Below are positions 1 to 9,973 of a DNA stretch of 64,000 bases, piece by piece. The position numbers and the translations under genes were made by a program. The first letter of the stretch is position 1; every line of letters begins with the position of its first letter. The notes under the pieces were generated by a model. The model did no database searches. It saw only the letters and a list, made by a program, of their open reading frames with translations, and was not told the DNA's origin. This DNA is from Fibrobacter sp. UBA4223 (GTDB lineage: Bacteria; Fibrobacterota; Fibrobacteria; Fibrobacterales; Fibrobacteraceae). Location of the stretch: NCBI GenBank assembly GCA_002382975.1, contig DFTB01000008.1:24684-88683 (forward strand), given 5' to 3'.

Positions 1-1
1 C

Positions 2-469
2 TATAACAAGGGCGAGTTCGACGCCGCGGGCCTCAGCATGGTCTTTGTGCAAGACAACGAATCCCGCTCCAAGAAAGGTGTGCTTCGCGGGCTCCATTTT
101 CAGAAGAAAAACCCGCAGGGCAAGCTTGTCCGCGTCATCGAAGGTGAAGTCTTTGACGTCGCTGTAGACCTCCGCAAGGGTAGCCCCACCTTCGGCAAGT
201 GGGAGGGCGTTACCCTTTCTGCCGAAAACAAGAAGCAGTTCTACATTCCCGAAGGCTTTGCGCATGGGTTTGTGGTCCTCAGCGAGACGGCAACATTCGT
301 CTATAAGTGCACCCGCCTCTACGACCCCAAGGACGAAGGCGGCCTCATGTGGAATGACCCCGAAATCGGCATCAAGTGGCCGGTGGGCAACGGTTTCGAA
401 CCGCTTCTTAGCGAAAAGGATACAAAGAACCCGGCCTTGAAGGACTTGGGCTTTGCTTTTGAGTTTTAA
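2..469 (+). CDS. rfbC: dTDP-4-dehydrorhamnose 3,5-epimerase, 5' end outside the window
   Basis: This is the C-terminal ~155 residues of an RmlC/RfbC-type epimerase. The enzyme converts dTDP-4-keto-6-deoxyglucose to the 4-keto-rhamnose form in the cytosolic dTDP-rhamnose pathway. The open frame runs off the left edge, and the usual length of about 180 residues means roughly 25-30 are missing. The cupin signatures are clear: GVLRGLHFQ with the catalytic His, then PEGFAHGFVVLS and the Y-K-C-T-x-x-Y-D-P stretch. It lies 41 bases upstream of a tyrosine phosphatase and a Wza-like exporter, which fits surface polysaccharide synthesis. Confidence 0.93.
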   Translation, partial: YNKGEFDAAGLSMVFVQDNESRSKKGVLRGLHFQKKNPQGKLVRVIEGEVFDVAVDLRKGSPTFGKWEGVTLSAENKKQFYIPEGFAHGFVVLSETATFVYKCTRLYDPKDEGGLMWNDPEIGIKWPVGNGFEPLLSEKDTKNPALKDLGFAFEF

Positions 470-510
470 TCCGAAATTCGAGTCAACTCTTTTTTCTATC
501 ATTACATGCG

Positions 511-957
511 ATGAAGAACATTCTAGTCGTTTGTACAGGCAACATCTGTCGCAGCCCTACGGGAGAGTACCTCCTGAAAAAGGAGCTGGGCGAAGGTTTT
601 AACGTGATGAGTGCCGGGCTCGGTGCCCTGGTGGACCATCCGGCCCACGAACTCAGCCAAAAGATTGCCCTTGAGCACGGTGTGGATATGAGTGCCCACC
701 ACGCAAGGCAAATCAACATGGATATCCTCAAGTGGGCGGACCTGGTTTTGGTTATGGAAAACGGCCACAAGCAGGAGATTATCCGTAAGTACCCCTGGAC
801 CGAGGGCAAAGTCTTCCGCTATGGTGAAAGCGTTCAAGTGGATATTCCTGACCCCTACCGTAGGCCCGAAAGTGCCTTTGTGCTGGCTTGGAATTTTATT
901 TCAAAGTTGACCCCCTACTGGGTCAAGAAAATCAAGGAAAGTGAAGGGCAGGCGTAA
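511..957 (+). CDS. Low-molecular-weight protein tyrosine phosphatase (Wzb-like)
   Basis: A 148-residue cytosolic phosphatase of the low-Mr family. The C-x5-R P-loop is C8-T-G-N-I-C-R14-S near the N terminus. The general-acid motif D-P-Y-R is at about residue 115, and the length is normal. In capsule and exopolysaccharide loci such enzymes dephosphorylate the tyrosine kinase that controls Wza/Wzc export. The wza-like gene immediately downstream supports that role, but no Wzc kinase lies in the window. A TATCAT box lies a few bases upstream of the start codon. Confidence 0.9.
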   Translation: MKNILVVCTGNICRSPTGEYLLKKELGEGFNVMSAGLGALVDHPAHELSQKIALEHGVDMSAHHARQINMDILKWADLVLVMENGHKQEIIRKYPWTEGKVFRYGESVQVDIPDPYRRPESAFVLAWNFISKLTPYWVKKIKESEGQA

Positions 958-970
958 GCCTGGAAAGAAT

Positions 971-2110
971 ATGAAGAAAATGAAGTATTTGTTGTTGGCT
1001 TCTGCAGCTCTTATGCTGAACGGTTGCTTCTTTGCACCGCAGATGAGAATGTCCGAACCCAGTGATTCTTCGGAATACAACGGTATTTCCGTGTATTTTC
1101 ACTCCATAGACGAAGGGGATTTCGGTACCGACGTCAAGGCCGCCCCGAACGGGGACACCACGGCAAACTATGGCGATTTGGCCGACCTAATCGTGGACTC
1201 CTTGCCCAAGTTGGAATACCGCATCGGTCCTCTGGACATGGTCCAGGTGGTGGTATGGGAACACCCGGAACTCACGTCCCCGATGGGCCAGTATCAGCCC
1301 GCTGGTCAAAAGGTGACCACCGATGGTAAACTGTTCTACCCCTATGCTGGCGAACTTCAGGCGGCAGGCCTTACGGCGCAGGAGCTCCGTCAGGAAATCA
1401 CCAAGCGCCTGTCTGACAAAATTTTGAACGACCCTCAAGTGGATGTCCGCGTTTCCGAGTATAACAGTCTCAAAGCCGTAGTATCTGGCGAGGTAAAAAG
1501 TCCTGGTTTCGCTTTCTTCTCAGAAGCGCCCATGACCATCCCCATGGCTATCGCCGAAGTGGGCGGATTCAACCAATACGCCGATCCAGCCAATATGCAA
1601 CTTCGTCGTGGAAACAAGGTTTATAACATCAATTACTTAGAAGCTTTCCAAAAAGACCTCCCCCTTGATAAGATTCTACTGAAACCCGACGACCAGTTGT
1701 ATATCCCCGCTCTTTCGCAGACCCAGCGCGAAAACCGCGCCTACGTTATGGGCGAAGTCCAGAAGGTGGGCCTTGTGGATTTGGTGAATGGAAAGGTGAA
1801 CCTTGTGGAGGCTTTGTCTGCGGCAGGCGGTCTCCAGGCACTGAATGCTTCTTCTCGTTCCATTTACGTCATCCGCAACACCTCGGACAAGCGTATTGAT
1901 GTTTTCAACCTGAACGCCAAAAACGCTATGGCCCTTGCAATGGCAGAACGGTTTGACCTGAACGCCCACGATATCGTGTATGTCGATGCATCCGGTCTTG
2001 CCACCTGGAACCGTTTCATCAGTTTGATTCTTCCGTCGGTTCAGACAGTCTACTATGGTCTGTTAGCTACGCATAACGCCTACGTTGTCAAGAACGACAT
2101 TACCAAATAG
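971..2110 (+). CDS. wza: Polysaccharide export outer-membrane lipoprotein (Wza-like)
   Basis: A 379-residue polysaccharide export protein. I chose the ATG at 971 because GGAAAG precedes it and because it opens a lipoprotein signal peptide ending in the lipobox L-M-L-N-G-C. A GTG at 941 is also in frame but gives a poor signal. After the signal come a poly-export domain (about residues 60-180, Y-R-I-G-P-L-D-M-V-Q-V) and two SLBB-like segments (V-S-G-E-V-K-S-P-G and V-M-G-E-V-Q-K-V-G). A C-terminal amphipathic or membrane helix (F-I-S-L-I-L-P-S-V) would form the outer-membrane collar. It probably exports the polymer made by the flanking rfbC/manC pathway. Confidence 0.9.
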   Translation: MKKMKYLLLASAALMLNGCFFAPQMRMSEPSDSSEYNGISVYFHSIDEGDFGTDVKAAPNGDTTANYGDLADLIVDSLPKLEYRIGPLDMVQVVVWEHPELTSPMGQYQPAGQKVTTDGKLFYPYAGELQAAGLTAQELRQEITKRLSDKILNDPQVDVRVSEYNSLKAVVSGEVKSPGFAFFSEAPMTIPMAIAEVGGFNQYADPANMQLRRGNKVYNINYLEAFQKDLPLDKILLKPDDQLYIPALSQTQRENRAYVMGEVQKVGLVDLVNGKVNLVEALSAAGGLQALNASSRSIYVIRNTSDKRIDVFNLNAKNAMALAMAERFDLNAHDIVYVDASGLATWNRFISLILPSVQTVYYGLLATHNAYVVKNDITK

Positions 2111-2122
2111 GTTTGACTTGAT

Positions 2123-3502
2123 ATGATTAACTTGATTCTTTGCGGTGGAAGCGGAACTAGGCTTTGGCCTGTAAGCCGCTCGCTGATGCCCAAACAATTC
2201 GCTCCGCTTTTTGATGGGCAATCCCTGTTCCGTAAGACGGTCAAGACCAACTCCGCCGTCTGCAGTTCTCAGTTCATTGTTTCCAATGCCGACCAGTTCT
2301 TCTTAGCCAAGGACCAGCTGGAAGCCGAAGGCAAGAAGGGTTGCTTGTTCCTGTTGGAACCGGTTGGCCGCAATACGGCACCTGCTATTGCTCTAGCGTG
2401 CCTAACCCTCGACGCCAATGAAATCGTCCTGGTTTCTCCGTCGGATCACGTCATTCGTAAGAAAGACGAATACAAGAAGGTGCTACTCCGGGCCGAAGAA
2501 CTGGCTCAGGCCGGCAACCTAGTGACCTTCGGCATTACGCCAACTAGCCCCGAGACCGGCTACGGCTATATTGAGGCTGACGGCGAAGACGTAAAGCGTT
2601 TTGTAGAAAAGCCAGACCTGGCCACTGCCGAAAAATACCTGCTGGCAGGGAACTTCTATTGGAACAGTGGTATCTTCTGCTTCAAGGTCAAGACTTTCCT
2701 GGACGAATTGAAAAAGTATTCTCCCGACATTTTGAATGCGGCAAAGATTGCGCTGACCCGCGCCAAAAAAGAAGATGGCGAACCTATCCGCATCGCATTG
2801 GAAGACATGAAGGCCATTCCCAGCAACTCCATCGACTACGCTGTGATGGAAAAGTCCTCCAAGGTGAAGGTGGTTCCCAGCGACATCGGCTGGAGCGACC
2901 TGGGCAGTTTCGACAGCCTTTATGGCGAATACCCTCACGACGAGAACGGCAACAACGTGAACCCCCGTCACATTGCCGTTGGAACAAAGGATTCCCTGGT
3001 GATGGGAAGCCAGCGGACCATCGCCACCATCGACCTGAACGACATGCTTATCGTGGACACTCCCGATGCCTTGCTGGTGGCGCCTCGTGCAAGCAGCCAA
3101 AAGGTGAAACAGGTTGTAGAAAAGTTGAAAGAAAAAGGCAGTGATTTGGTAAGCGTCCCCCAGACGGTAAACCGTCCCTGGGGAACCTACTCCGTGCTGG
3201 AATCTTCTGAAAGCTACAAGATGAAGCGCATTGTGGTAAAGCCCGGCAAGCGCCTTTCTCTGCAAAAGCATTTGCACCGTTCGGAACACTGGGTTGTGGT
3301 GAGCGGAACAGCCACCTGTACCGTAGGCGACAAGGTGTTCTTGGTGCGCCCGAACGAATCCACCTATATTCCGGCAGGAACGGTACACCGCCTGCAAAAC
3401 GAGGGTAAGCTCCCGCTGGTCATCGTGGAAGTCCAGGTGGGCGAATACACCGGCGAAGACGATATCATCCGTATGGAAGATGACTTCCATCGCTGTAGCT
3501 AA
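2123..3502 (+). CDS. manC: Mannose-1-phosphate guanylyltransferase / mannose-6-phosphate isomerase (ManC type)
   Basis: A 459-residue type II bifunctional enzyme making GDP-mannose from mannose 6-phosphate. The N-terminal nucleotidyltransferase carries L-C-G-G-S-G-T-R-L-W-P-V-S-R and the P-K-Q-F motif, plus F-V-E-K-P and the acidic S-P-S-D-H. The C-terminal cupin (about residues 345-455) carries R-P-W-G-x-Y, L-Q-K-H-x-H-R-S-E-H-W and a Y-I-P-A-G-T-x-H-R motif for the isomerase. It starts 12 bases after wza, so the two are probably cotranscribed. GDP-mannose would feed the exported glycan. Confidence 0.95.
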   Translation: MINLILCGGSGTRLWPVSRSLMPKQFAPLFDGQSLFRKTVKTNSAVCSSQFIVSNADQFFLAKDQLEAEGKKGCLFLLEPVGRNTAPAIALACLTLDANEIVLVSPSDHVIRKKDEYKKVLLRAEELAQAGNLVTFGITPTSPETGYGYIEADGEDVKRFVEKPDLATAEKYLLAGNFYWNSGIFCFKVKTFLDELKKYSPDILNAAKIALTRAKKEDGEPIRIALEDMKAIPSNSIDYAVMEKSSKVKVVPSDIGWSDLGSFDSLYGEYPHDENGNNVNPRHIAVGTKDSLVMGSQRTIATIDLNDMLIVDTPDALLVAPRASSQKVKQVVEKLKEKGSDLVSVPQTVNRPWGTYSVLESSESYKMKRIVVKPGKRLSLQKHLHRSEHWVVVSGTATCTVGDKVFLVRPNESTYIPAGTVHRLQNEGKLPLVIVEVQVGEYTGEDDIIRMEDDFHRCS

Positions 3503-3534
3503 TTTGCGTTCTATAATCCCCAAGGAGGAACAAA

Positions 3535-4167
3535 ATGAAAAAAATACTCGCAATCGCATTTTTTCTGATGATCTCCTCAAGCGTATTCGCAGACATCAAC
3601 AAAGCAAACATTTTCGGCATCAGCGTTACCGAAAGTGGTGCGATTCTCATGGGTGATGCAGCCCCCGATTTTGTAGACTATAGCCTCTCCTATACGAACA
3701 TTTCCTTCGATGCCATTATCGGTTTTGGCAACCGCATCGGCCTCCACACGGGAGCGGGCCTTTTGATTAGTTACGGCACCTATGTCATGGGAGATTCCGA
3801 CAGCGACATCACTGGAGTTCATTATACATCTACCGACCCAAAAGATGACAAATCTTGTGGCATGGCCATTACAATCCCCGCAATGGCCCGGTTCTATGCA
3901 ACCAACGCTCTTTTCCTTGAAGCCGGAGCCACATTTGACTTTAACCTTTTCGAAGCCTATTATACAGGTGACACCGATGAATGGGACAACAGAGACGACC
4001 AAAAACTTTTGAACGTTGAGGTCGGTGGCGGAATTGGATTCACCTTATGGTTCGGCCTGGAACTCTCGCTCAAATACACCTACGGTTTGACTGATATGTA
4101 CGAGAACATTGACATGACCAATTCCCGCATTAGTTTTGGCATTGGCTACTGGTTCAATTACAAATAA
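3535..4167 (+). CDS. Predicted outer-membrane beta-barrel protein, unknown role
   Basis: A 210-residue protein with an obvious Sec signal peptide (M-K-K-I-L-A-I-A-F-F-L-M, cleavage after V-F-A). The mature part is rich in alternating hydrophobic strands and glycines and ends in an aromatic strand (G-I-G-Y-W-F-N-Y-K), as in small outer-membrane barrels. A strong AAGGAGG sits just ahead of the ATG, unlike the SD-less starts common here. It follows manC by 32 bases and precedes a terminator, so it may be the last gene of the exopolysaccharide operon. Its function is not recognisable. Confidence 0.72.
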   Translation: MKKILAIAFFLMISSSVFADINKANIFGISVTESGAILMGDAAPDFVDYSLSYTNISFDAIIGFGNRIGLHTGAGLLISYGTYVMGDSDSDITGVHYTSTDPKDDKSCGMAITIPAMARFYATNALFLEAGATFDFNLFEAYYTGDTDEWDNRDDQKLLNVEVGGGIGFTLWFGLELSLKYTYGLTDMYENIDMTNSRISFGIGYWFNYK

Positions 4168-4186
4168 GCCAAAACAATCTACATCT

Positions 4187-4217
4187 AAAAAAGCGGGCCA
4201 TAAGGTCCGCTTTTTAA
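4187..4217 (+). terminator. Rho-independent terminator after the exopolysaccharide operon
   Basis: The hairpin GCGGGCC-ATAA-GGTCCGC is flanked by A and T runs on both sides, so it can act in either direction. It closes the 1-4167 gene run. Confidence 0.85.
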
Positions 4218-4241
4218 ACATCTAGGGAGGCCTATAGCGAC

Positions 4242-4265
4242 TAGGGAGGGGTTAACCCCTCCCTA
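4242..4265. repeat. 24-bp perfect palindrome of the AGGGAGGGG family
   Basis: A perfect palindrome with arms TAGGGAGGGGTT and AACCCCTCCCTA. It sits between the convergent beta-barrel gene and pheS. A near copy is the icd terminator at 9825-9845, and a looser one is at 9944-9965. It probably acts as a bidirectional terminator. Confidence 0.8.
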
Positions 4266-4278
4266 ATATCATTTCCTC

Positions 4279-5301
4279 TTAAAACTGGCTCAGGAATCTC
4301 TGGTCGTTGCTAGTCAGCAAACCGATTTCCGGAATGGCGTGGCGCAGCATGGCGATACGGTCGAGACCGAAGCCGAATGCAAAGCCCGTGTACTTCTCGG
4401 AATCGATGCCGCAGTTCTTGAACACGTTGGGGTCCACGGAACCGCAACCGCCGATTTCCATCCAGCCGGTTCCCTTGCAGCGACGGCAGCCCTTGCCACC
4501 GCAGAACACGCAACTCACGTCCATTTCGGCACTGGGCTCCGTGAACGGGAAGAAGCTCGGGCGGAAACGCGTCTTGACACCTTCGCCGAACAGCTTGTTC
4601 ATGAACACCTGAAGCACGCCCTTGAGGTCTGCAAAGCTGATGTTTTCGTCCACCACCAGGCCTTCGCACTGCTGGAACATCGGGGCGTGGGTCGCATCGT
4701 TATCCACACGGAACACGTGGCCCGGAGCAATCATGCGGAACGGCGGCTTGTGCGATTCCATGTAGTGGATTTGCGTGCCGGAGGTGTGCGTACGCAGCAT
4801 CACCTTGTCGTCCACGTAGAACGTGTCCTGCATGTCGCGGCTCGGGTGATCGGGCGGCGTATTCAAGGCTTCGAAGTTGTACCAGTCCGTTTCGATATCG
4901 CGACCGAAGTCCACTTCGAAACCCATCTGGCTAAAGAAGTCGATAATCTCTTCGCGCACGTCGTAAAGCGGGTGCGTCGAGCCCGCCGGGATGCCTGCAC
5001 CCGGGAGCGTGGTATCTACAAAGCCGCTTTCCAGCTTCTTCTGGAGGGCAGCCTGGTTCGCGGTCTCGATAGCCTTGTCGATTGCCTCGGAGACGGCGAC
5101 CTTAAGTTCGTTCACGAGCTTGCCGTAAGCCGGACGTTCCTCGGCGCTCAAGCTACCCATCTGCTTCATGAGGTCGGTAACGGCCCCCTTCTTGCCCAGG
5201 TACTTCACGCGGAGGTTGTTGACGGCTTCTTGGTTCGTAAGGTCGGTTTGCGCAAGTTCTGCGTCAAACGCCTGCTTCACATTGTTAATAGCTTCACTCA
5301 T
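4279..5301 (-). CDS. pheS: Phenylalanyl-tRNA synthetase alpha subunit
   Basis: A 340-residue class II synthetase alpha chain that charges tRNA-Phe together with PheT. The start at 5301 (M-S-E-A-I-N-N-V) is preferred over a longer frame, because the extra 30 residues would be encoded by a simple GACGAGA repeat. Motif 2 is visible around R-M-I-A-P-G-H-V-F-R. F-R-P-S-F-F-P-F-T-E-P-S-A-E and the Cys-rich C-x-F-C-G-G-K-G-C-R-x-C loop follow. Motif 3 is G-F-G-L-D-R-I-A-M-L-R. pheT is not adjacent, since the next gene downstream is convergent. A TATCTT box lies 10 bases before the start. Confidence 0.95.
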   Translation of the reverse strand: MSEAINNVKQAFDAELAQTDLTNQEAVNNLRVKYLGKKGAVTDLMKQMGSLSAEERPAYGKLVNELKVAVSEAIDKAIETANQAALQKKLESGFVDTTLPGAGIPAGSTHPLYDVREEIIDFFSQMGFEVDFGRDIETDWYNFEALNTPPDHPSRDMQDTFYVDDKVMLRTHTSGTQIHYMESHKPPFRMIAPGHVFRVDNDATHAPMFQQCEGLVVDENISFADLKGVLQVFMNKLFGEGVKTRFRPSFFPFTEPSAEMDVSCVFCGGKGCRRCKGTGWMEIGGCGSVDPNVFKNCGIDSEKYTGFAFGFGLDRIAMLRHAIPEIGLLTSNDQRFLSQF

Positions 5302-5323
5302 AGTGCGGGTAAAGATAGAAAAT

Positions 5324-5361
5324 AGACGAGAGACGAGAGACGAGAGACGAGAGGCGAGAGA
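5324..5361. repeat. Degenerate 7-8 bp tandem repeat (GACGAGA)n
   Basis: About five imperfect copies of GACGAGA lie just upstream of pheS. The complementary unit TCGTCT recurs at 5408-5440 and in the leader of ileS (62624-62658), so this is one dispersed family of short degenerate repeats. Confidence 0.75.
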
Positions 5362-5440
5362 TATTTTTATGGTTTTTGCGCGTAGCGCCATTTTTCTCTT
5401 TTATCTTTCGTCTGTAGGACCGAAGGACCGTTCTTTCGTC

Positions 5441-5557
5441 TAAAAAAAGGGGGAGGTCTCCCCCCCACCTAAAGGTGGCCATGTACACTAAGGCCTAAAG
5501 GCCAAGTGTCCAAAGGTCGCTTTAGCCACGGCTCCGCCGTTTCTACCGCTACCCCCT
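5441..5557. repeat. Cluster of short stem-loops between pheS and a NimA-like gene
   Basis: The stretch holds several adjacent mini-palindromes. These are GGGGGAG/CTCCCCC, CACC-TAAA-GGTG and a nested ACACT..GGCC-TAAA-GGCC..AGTGT, followed by ACGGCTCCGCCGT. The A-run plus G/C stem at the start could terminate transcription of the minus-strand gene upstream or act on both strands. No coding frame is convincing. Confidence 0.55.
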
Positions 5558-6115
5558 CTACGGGCGCTCAGGCGCCGCGCCCGTAACGCCTGGCTTTGCT
5601 TTCCCGGTATAGTTCGTGCTCGTTATCTTGAGGACGGTCACGGCAGCGGCCTGCGCGGGCGTGAATTCGAACTTGTGCGGGGCCGTGAGCATTAACTGCG
5701 CGGAACTTGAGCCGTGCGCGGCGCCTGCGGCTTGCCGTTGCATCAGGAGCGAGAGCCCGCGGCATTTCTCGGCGGTATCCTCAACAATTTCGGCCTTGCC
5801 CTGCCCAACGACGCTTGCATAGAAGCGCCCGCTCTTGCAATAAACATCTTCGTGAATCTCGATGCGGTTCTCGACGCACATACTGAACGCCACATTCGGA
5901 TTCTTGCGGATGCAGTCAAGCTTCTTGCCGATATGCGCGCAGTGGAAATACAATTCCAGAACGCCGCCATTTAGGCTGTACCCGAACGACAGCGGAATCA
6001 CGTAGGGTATGCCCGCATTTGCATCGTCCGCCATCGCGACATGGCAGGTCGTGCACTGTTCGATAATCTTCGCGATGTTTTCGTCGCCTGCAACTTCTCT
6101 ATCCTTGCGTCGCAC
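5558..6115 (-). CDS. Pyridoxamine 5'-phosphate oxidase-related flavoprotein (NimA-like)
   Basis: A 185-residue split-barrel flavin-binding protein. It begins M-R-R-K-D-R-E-V, which is typical of NimA-like 5-nitroimidazole reductases and their relatives. The following strands fit the family (C-H-V-A-M-A-D..G-I-P-Y-V-I-P-L-S-F-G-Y, then L-Y-F-H-C-A-H-I-G-K-K-L-D). The start is a GTG preceded by AGGAG at good spacing. The last ~15 residues are Ala/Gly/Pro-rich and look like a non-conserved tail. It follows a beta-barrel gene by 9 bases. Substrate unknown. Confidence 0.82.
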   Translation of the reverse strand: MRRKDREVAGDENIAKIIEQCTTCHVAMADDANAGIPYVIPLSFGYSLNGGVLELYFHCAHIGKKLDCIRKNPNVAFSMCVENRIEIHEDVYCKSGRFYASVVGQGKAEIVEDTAEKCRGLSLLMQRQAAGAAHGSSSAQLMLTAPHKFEFTPAQAAAVTVLKITSTNYTGKAKPGVTGAAPERP

Positions 6116-6124
6116 TAAAGACTC

Positions 6125-6811
6125 CTAAAACACCCAGTAGTTGGCGCCCAGTTTGAAGGATAGGTCCTTGGCCCCGCTTAAGTCAACGAACTTACCCTTG
6201 GAATCGGGGTAAAGCTCTGTCAAACCGAAGCCTATTCGCAAGTCTACGCCAAGTTTGTCCATGACATAATAACCAGCACCTACGGCAACGCCAAAACCAA
6301 AGGATGTCTGTTCTACCTTTTCGGGAACGGAGTGGGTTGTTGTCCCACCAGATACCTTGTCCGCCACTTTGGCCTTGAGAGATACGTCACTGCTTAGGTT
6401 GAGTCCCAGCTGGGGGCCGATATAGGCATAAAATTTCGGGGTGGCATTGGCTCTGACAAGCAATGGTATTTCCAAGTCCATCTGGCTAAATTCACGTTCG
6501 CCCAAATCATCGTCCTGGGAGTAACTTGCATAGCGGAACAAAAGTTCTGGAGTAAAATGGATGGTGGGCGTAAGGACAATACGGCCAACGGCGCCACCTT
6601 CCAAGTCTATGCCGCCCGGATTTTCGTCATTCTCGCCACCGGACCAGTCATCTTCCAGGCCCCAGATCATGCCGTAACCGACCGCCAAACGGGCGCCTAG
6701 CCCAATTGCAAGCGCGCTTGTTTTGGAGCCGGCATCTCCGGATTCTTGTGCCAAGGCGAGCACCCCTGCACATAGGACTGCCATTACGGATGTTAGAATT
6801 TTATTCATCAT
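6125..6811 (-). CDS. Predicted outer-membrane beta-barrel protein
   Basis: A 228-residue protein with signal peptide M-M-N-K-I-L-T-S-V-M-A-V-L-C-A-G ending at A-L-A-Q. The start is at 6811 or the next ATG at 6808; a GAGGAG precedes both. The mature region shows alternating strands with G-Y-G-M-I-W, I-H-F-T-P-E-L-L-F-R-Y and Y-I-G-P-Q-L-G-L-N, and it ends on a hydrophobic/aromatic strand (L-G-A-N-Y-W-V-F). This resembles the porin_OmpW/OMP_b-brl type. It lies 43 bases after ispD on the same strand. Function unknown. Confidence 0.75.
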   Translation of the reverse strand: MMNKILTSVMAVLCAGVLALAQESGDAGSKTSALAIGLGARLAVGYGMIWGLEDDWSGGENDENPGGIDLEGGAVGRIVLTPTIHFTPELLFRYASYSQDDDLGEREFSQMDLEIPLLVRANATPKFYAYIGPQLGLNLSSDVSLKAKVADKVSGGTTTHSVPEKVEQTSFGFGVAVGAGYYVMDKLGVDLRIGFGLTELYPDSKGKFVDLSGAKDLSFKLGANYWVF

Positions 6812-6854
6812 TTTCTCCTCGTTAATTTTTTTGCTATTGGGCGACGGGACTCGT

Positions 6855-9818
<2,964 letters not shown>

Positions 9819-9824
9819 TAACTA

Positions 9825-9845
9825 AGGAGGGGTTACCCCTCCCTA
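9825..9845 (+). terminator. Terminator-like palindrome after icd
   Basis: The stem GGAGGGG-TTA-CCCCTCC is nearly the same sequence as the 4242-4265 palindrome. It lacks a long T run. The remaining DNA to 9973 holds a GCACC-TAAC-GGTGC hairpin and a third AGGGA..CCTCCCT copy. Confidence 0.65.
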
Positions 9846-9973
9846 AGACTCTCCCCCACACTCAATAACCCGCAGCATTCAAGCCAAGACTTTCGGTCGG
9901 CGGTTTATTTTCGTGGGCACCTAACGGTGCAATATTAACGCACAGGGAAGGCTTCCGCCCTCCCTAATCGTAT

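Noticed and set aside
2519..3580. A 353-codon frame antisense to manC
   Set aside because: Shadow of manC, rich in His, Gly and Val, with no recognisable feature.
4339..5325. A 328-codon frame antisense to pheS
   Set aside because: Same reason: pheS motifs are intact on the other strand and the shadow protein has no domain-like sequence.
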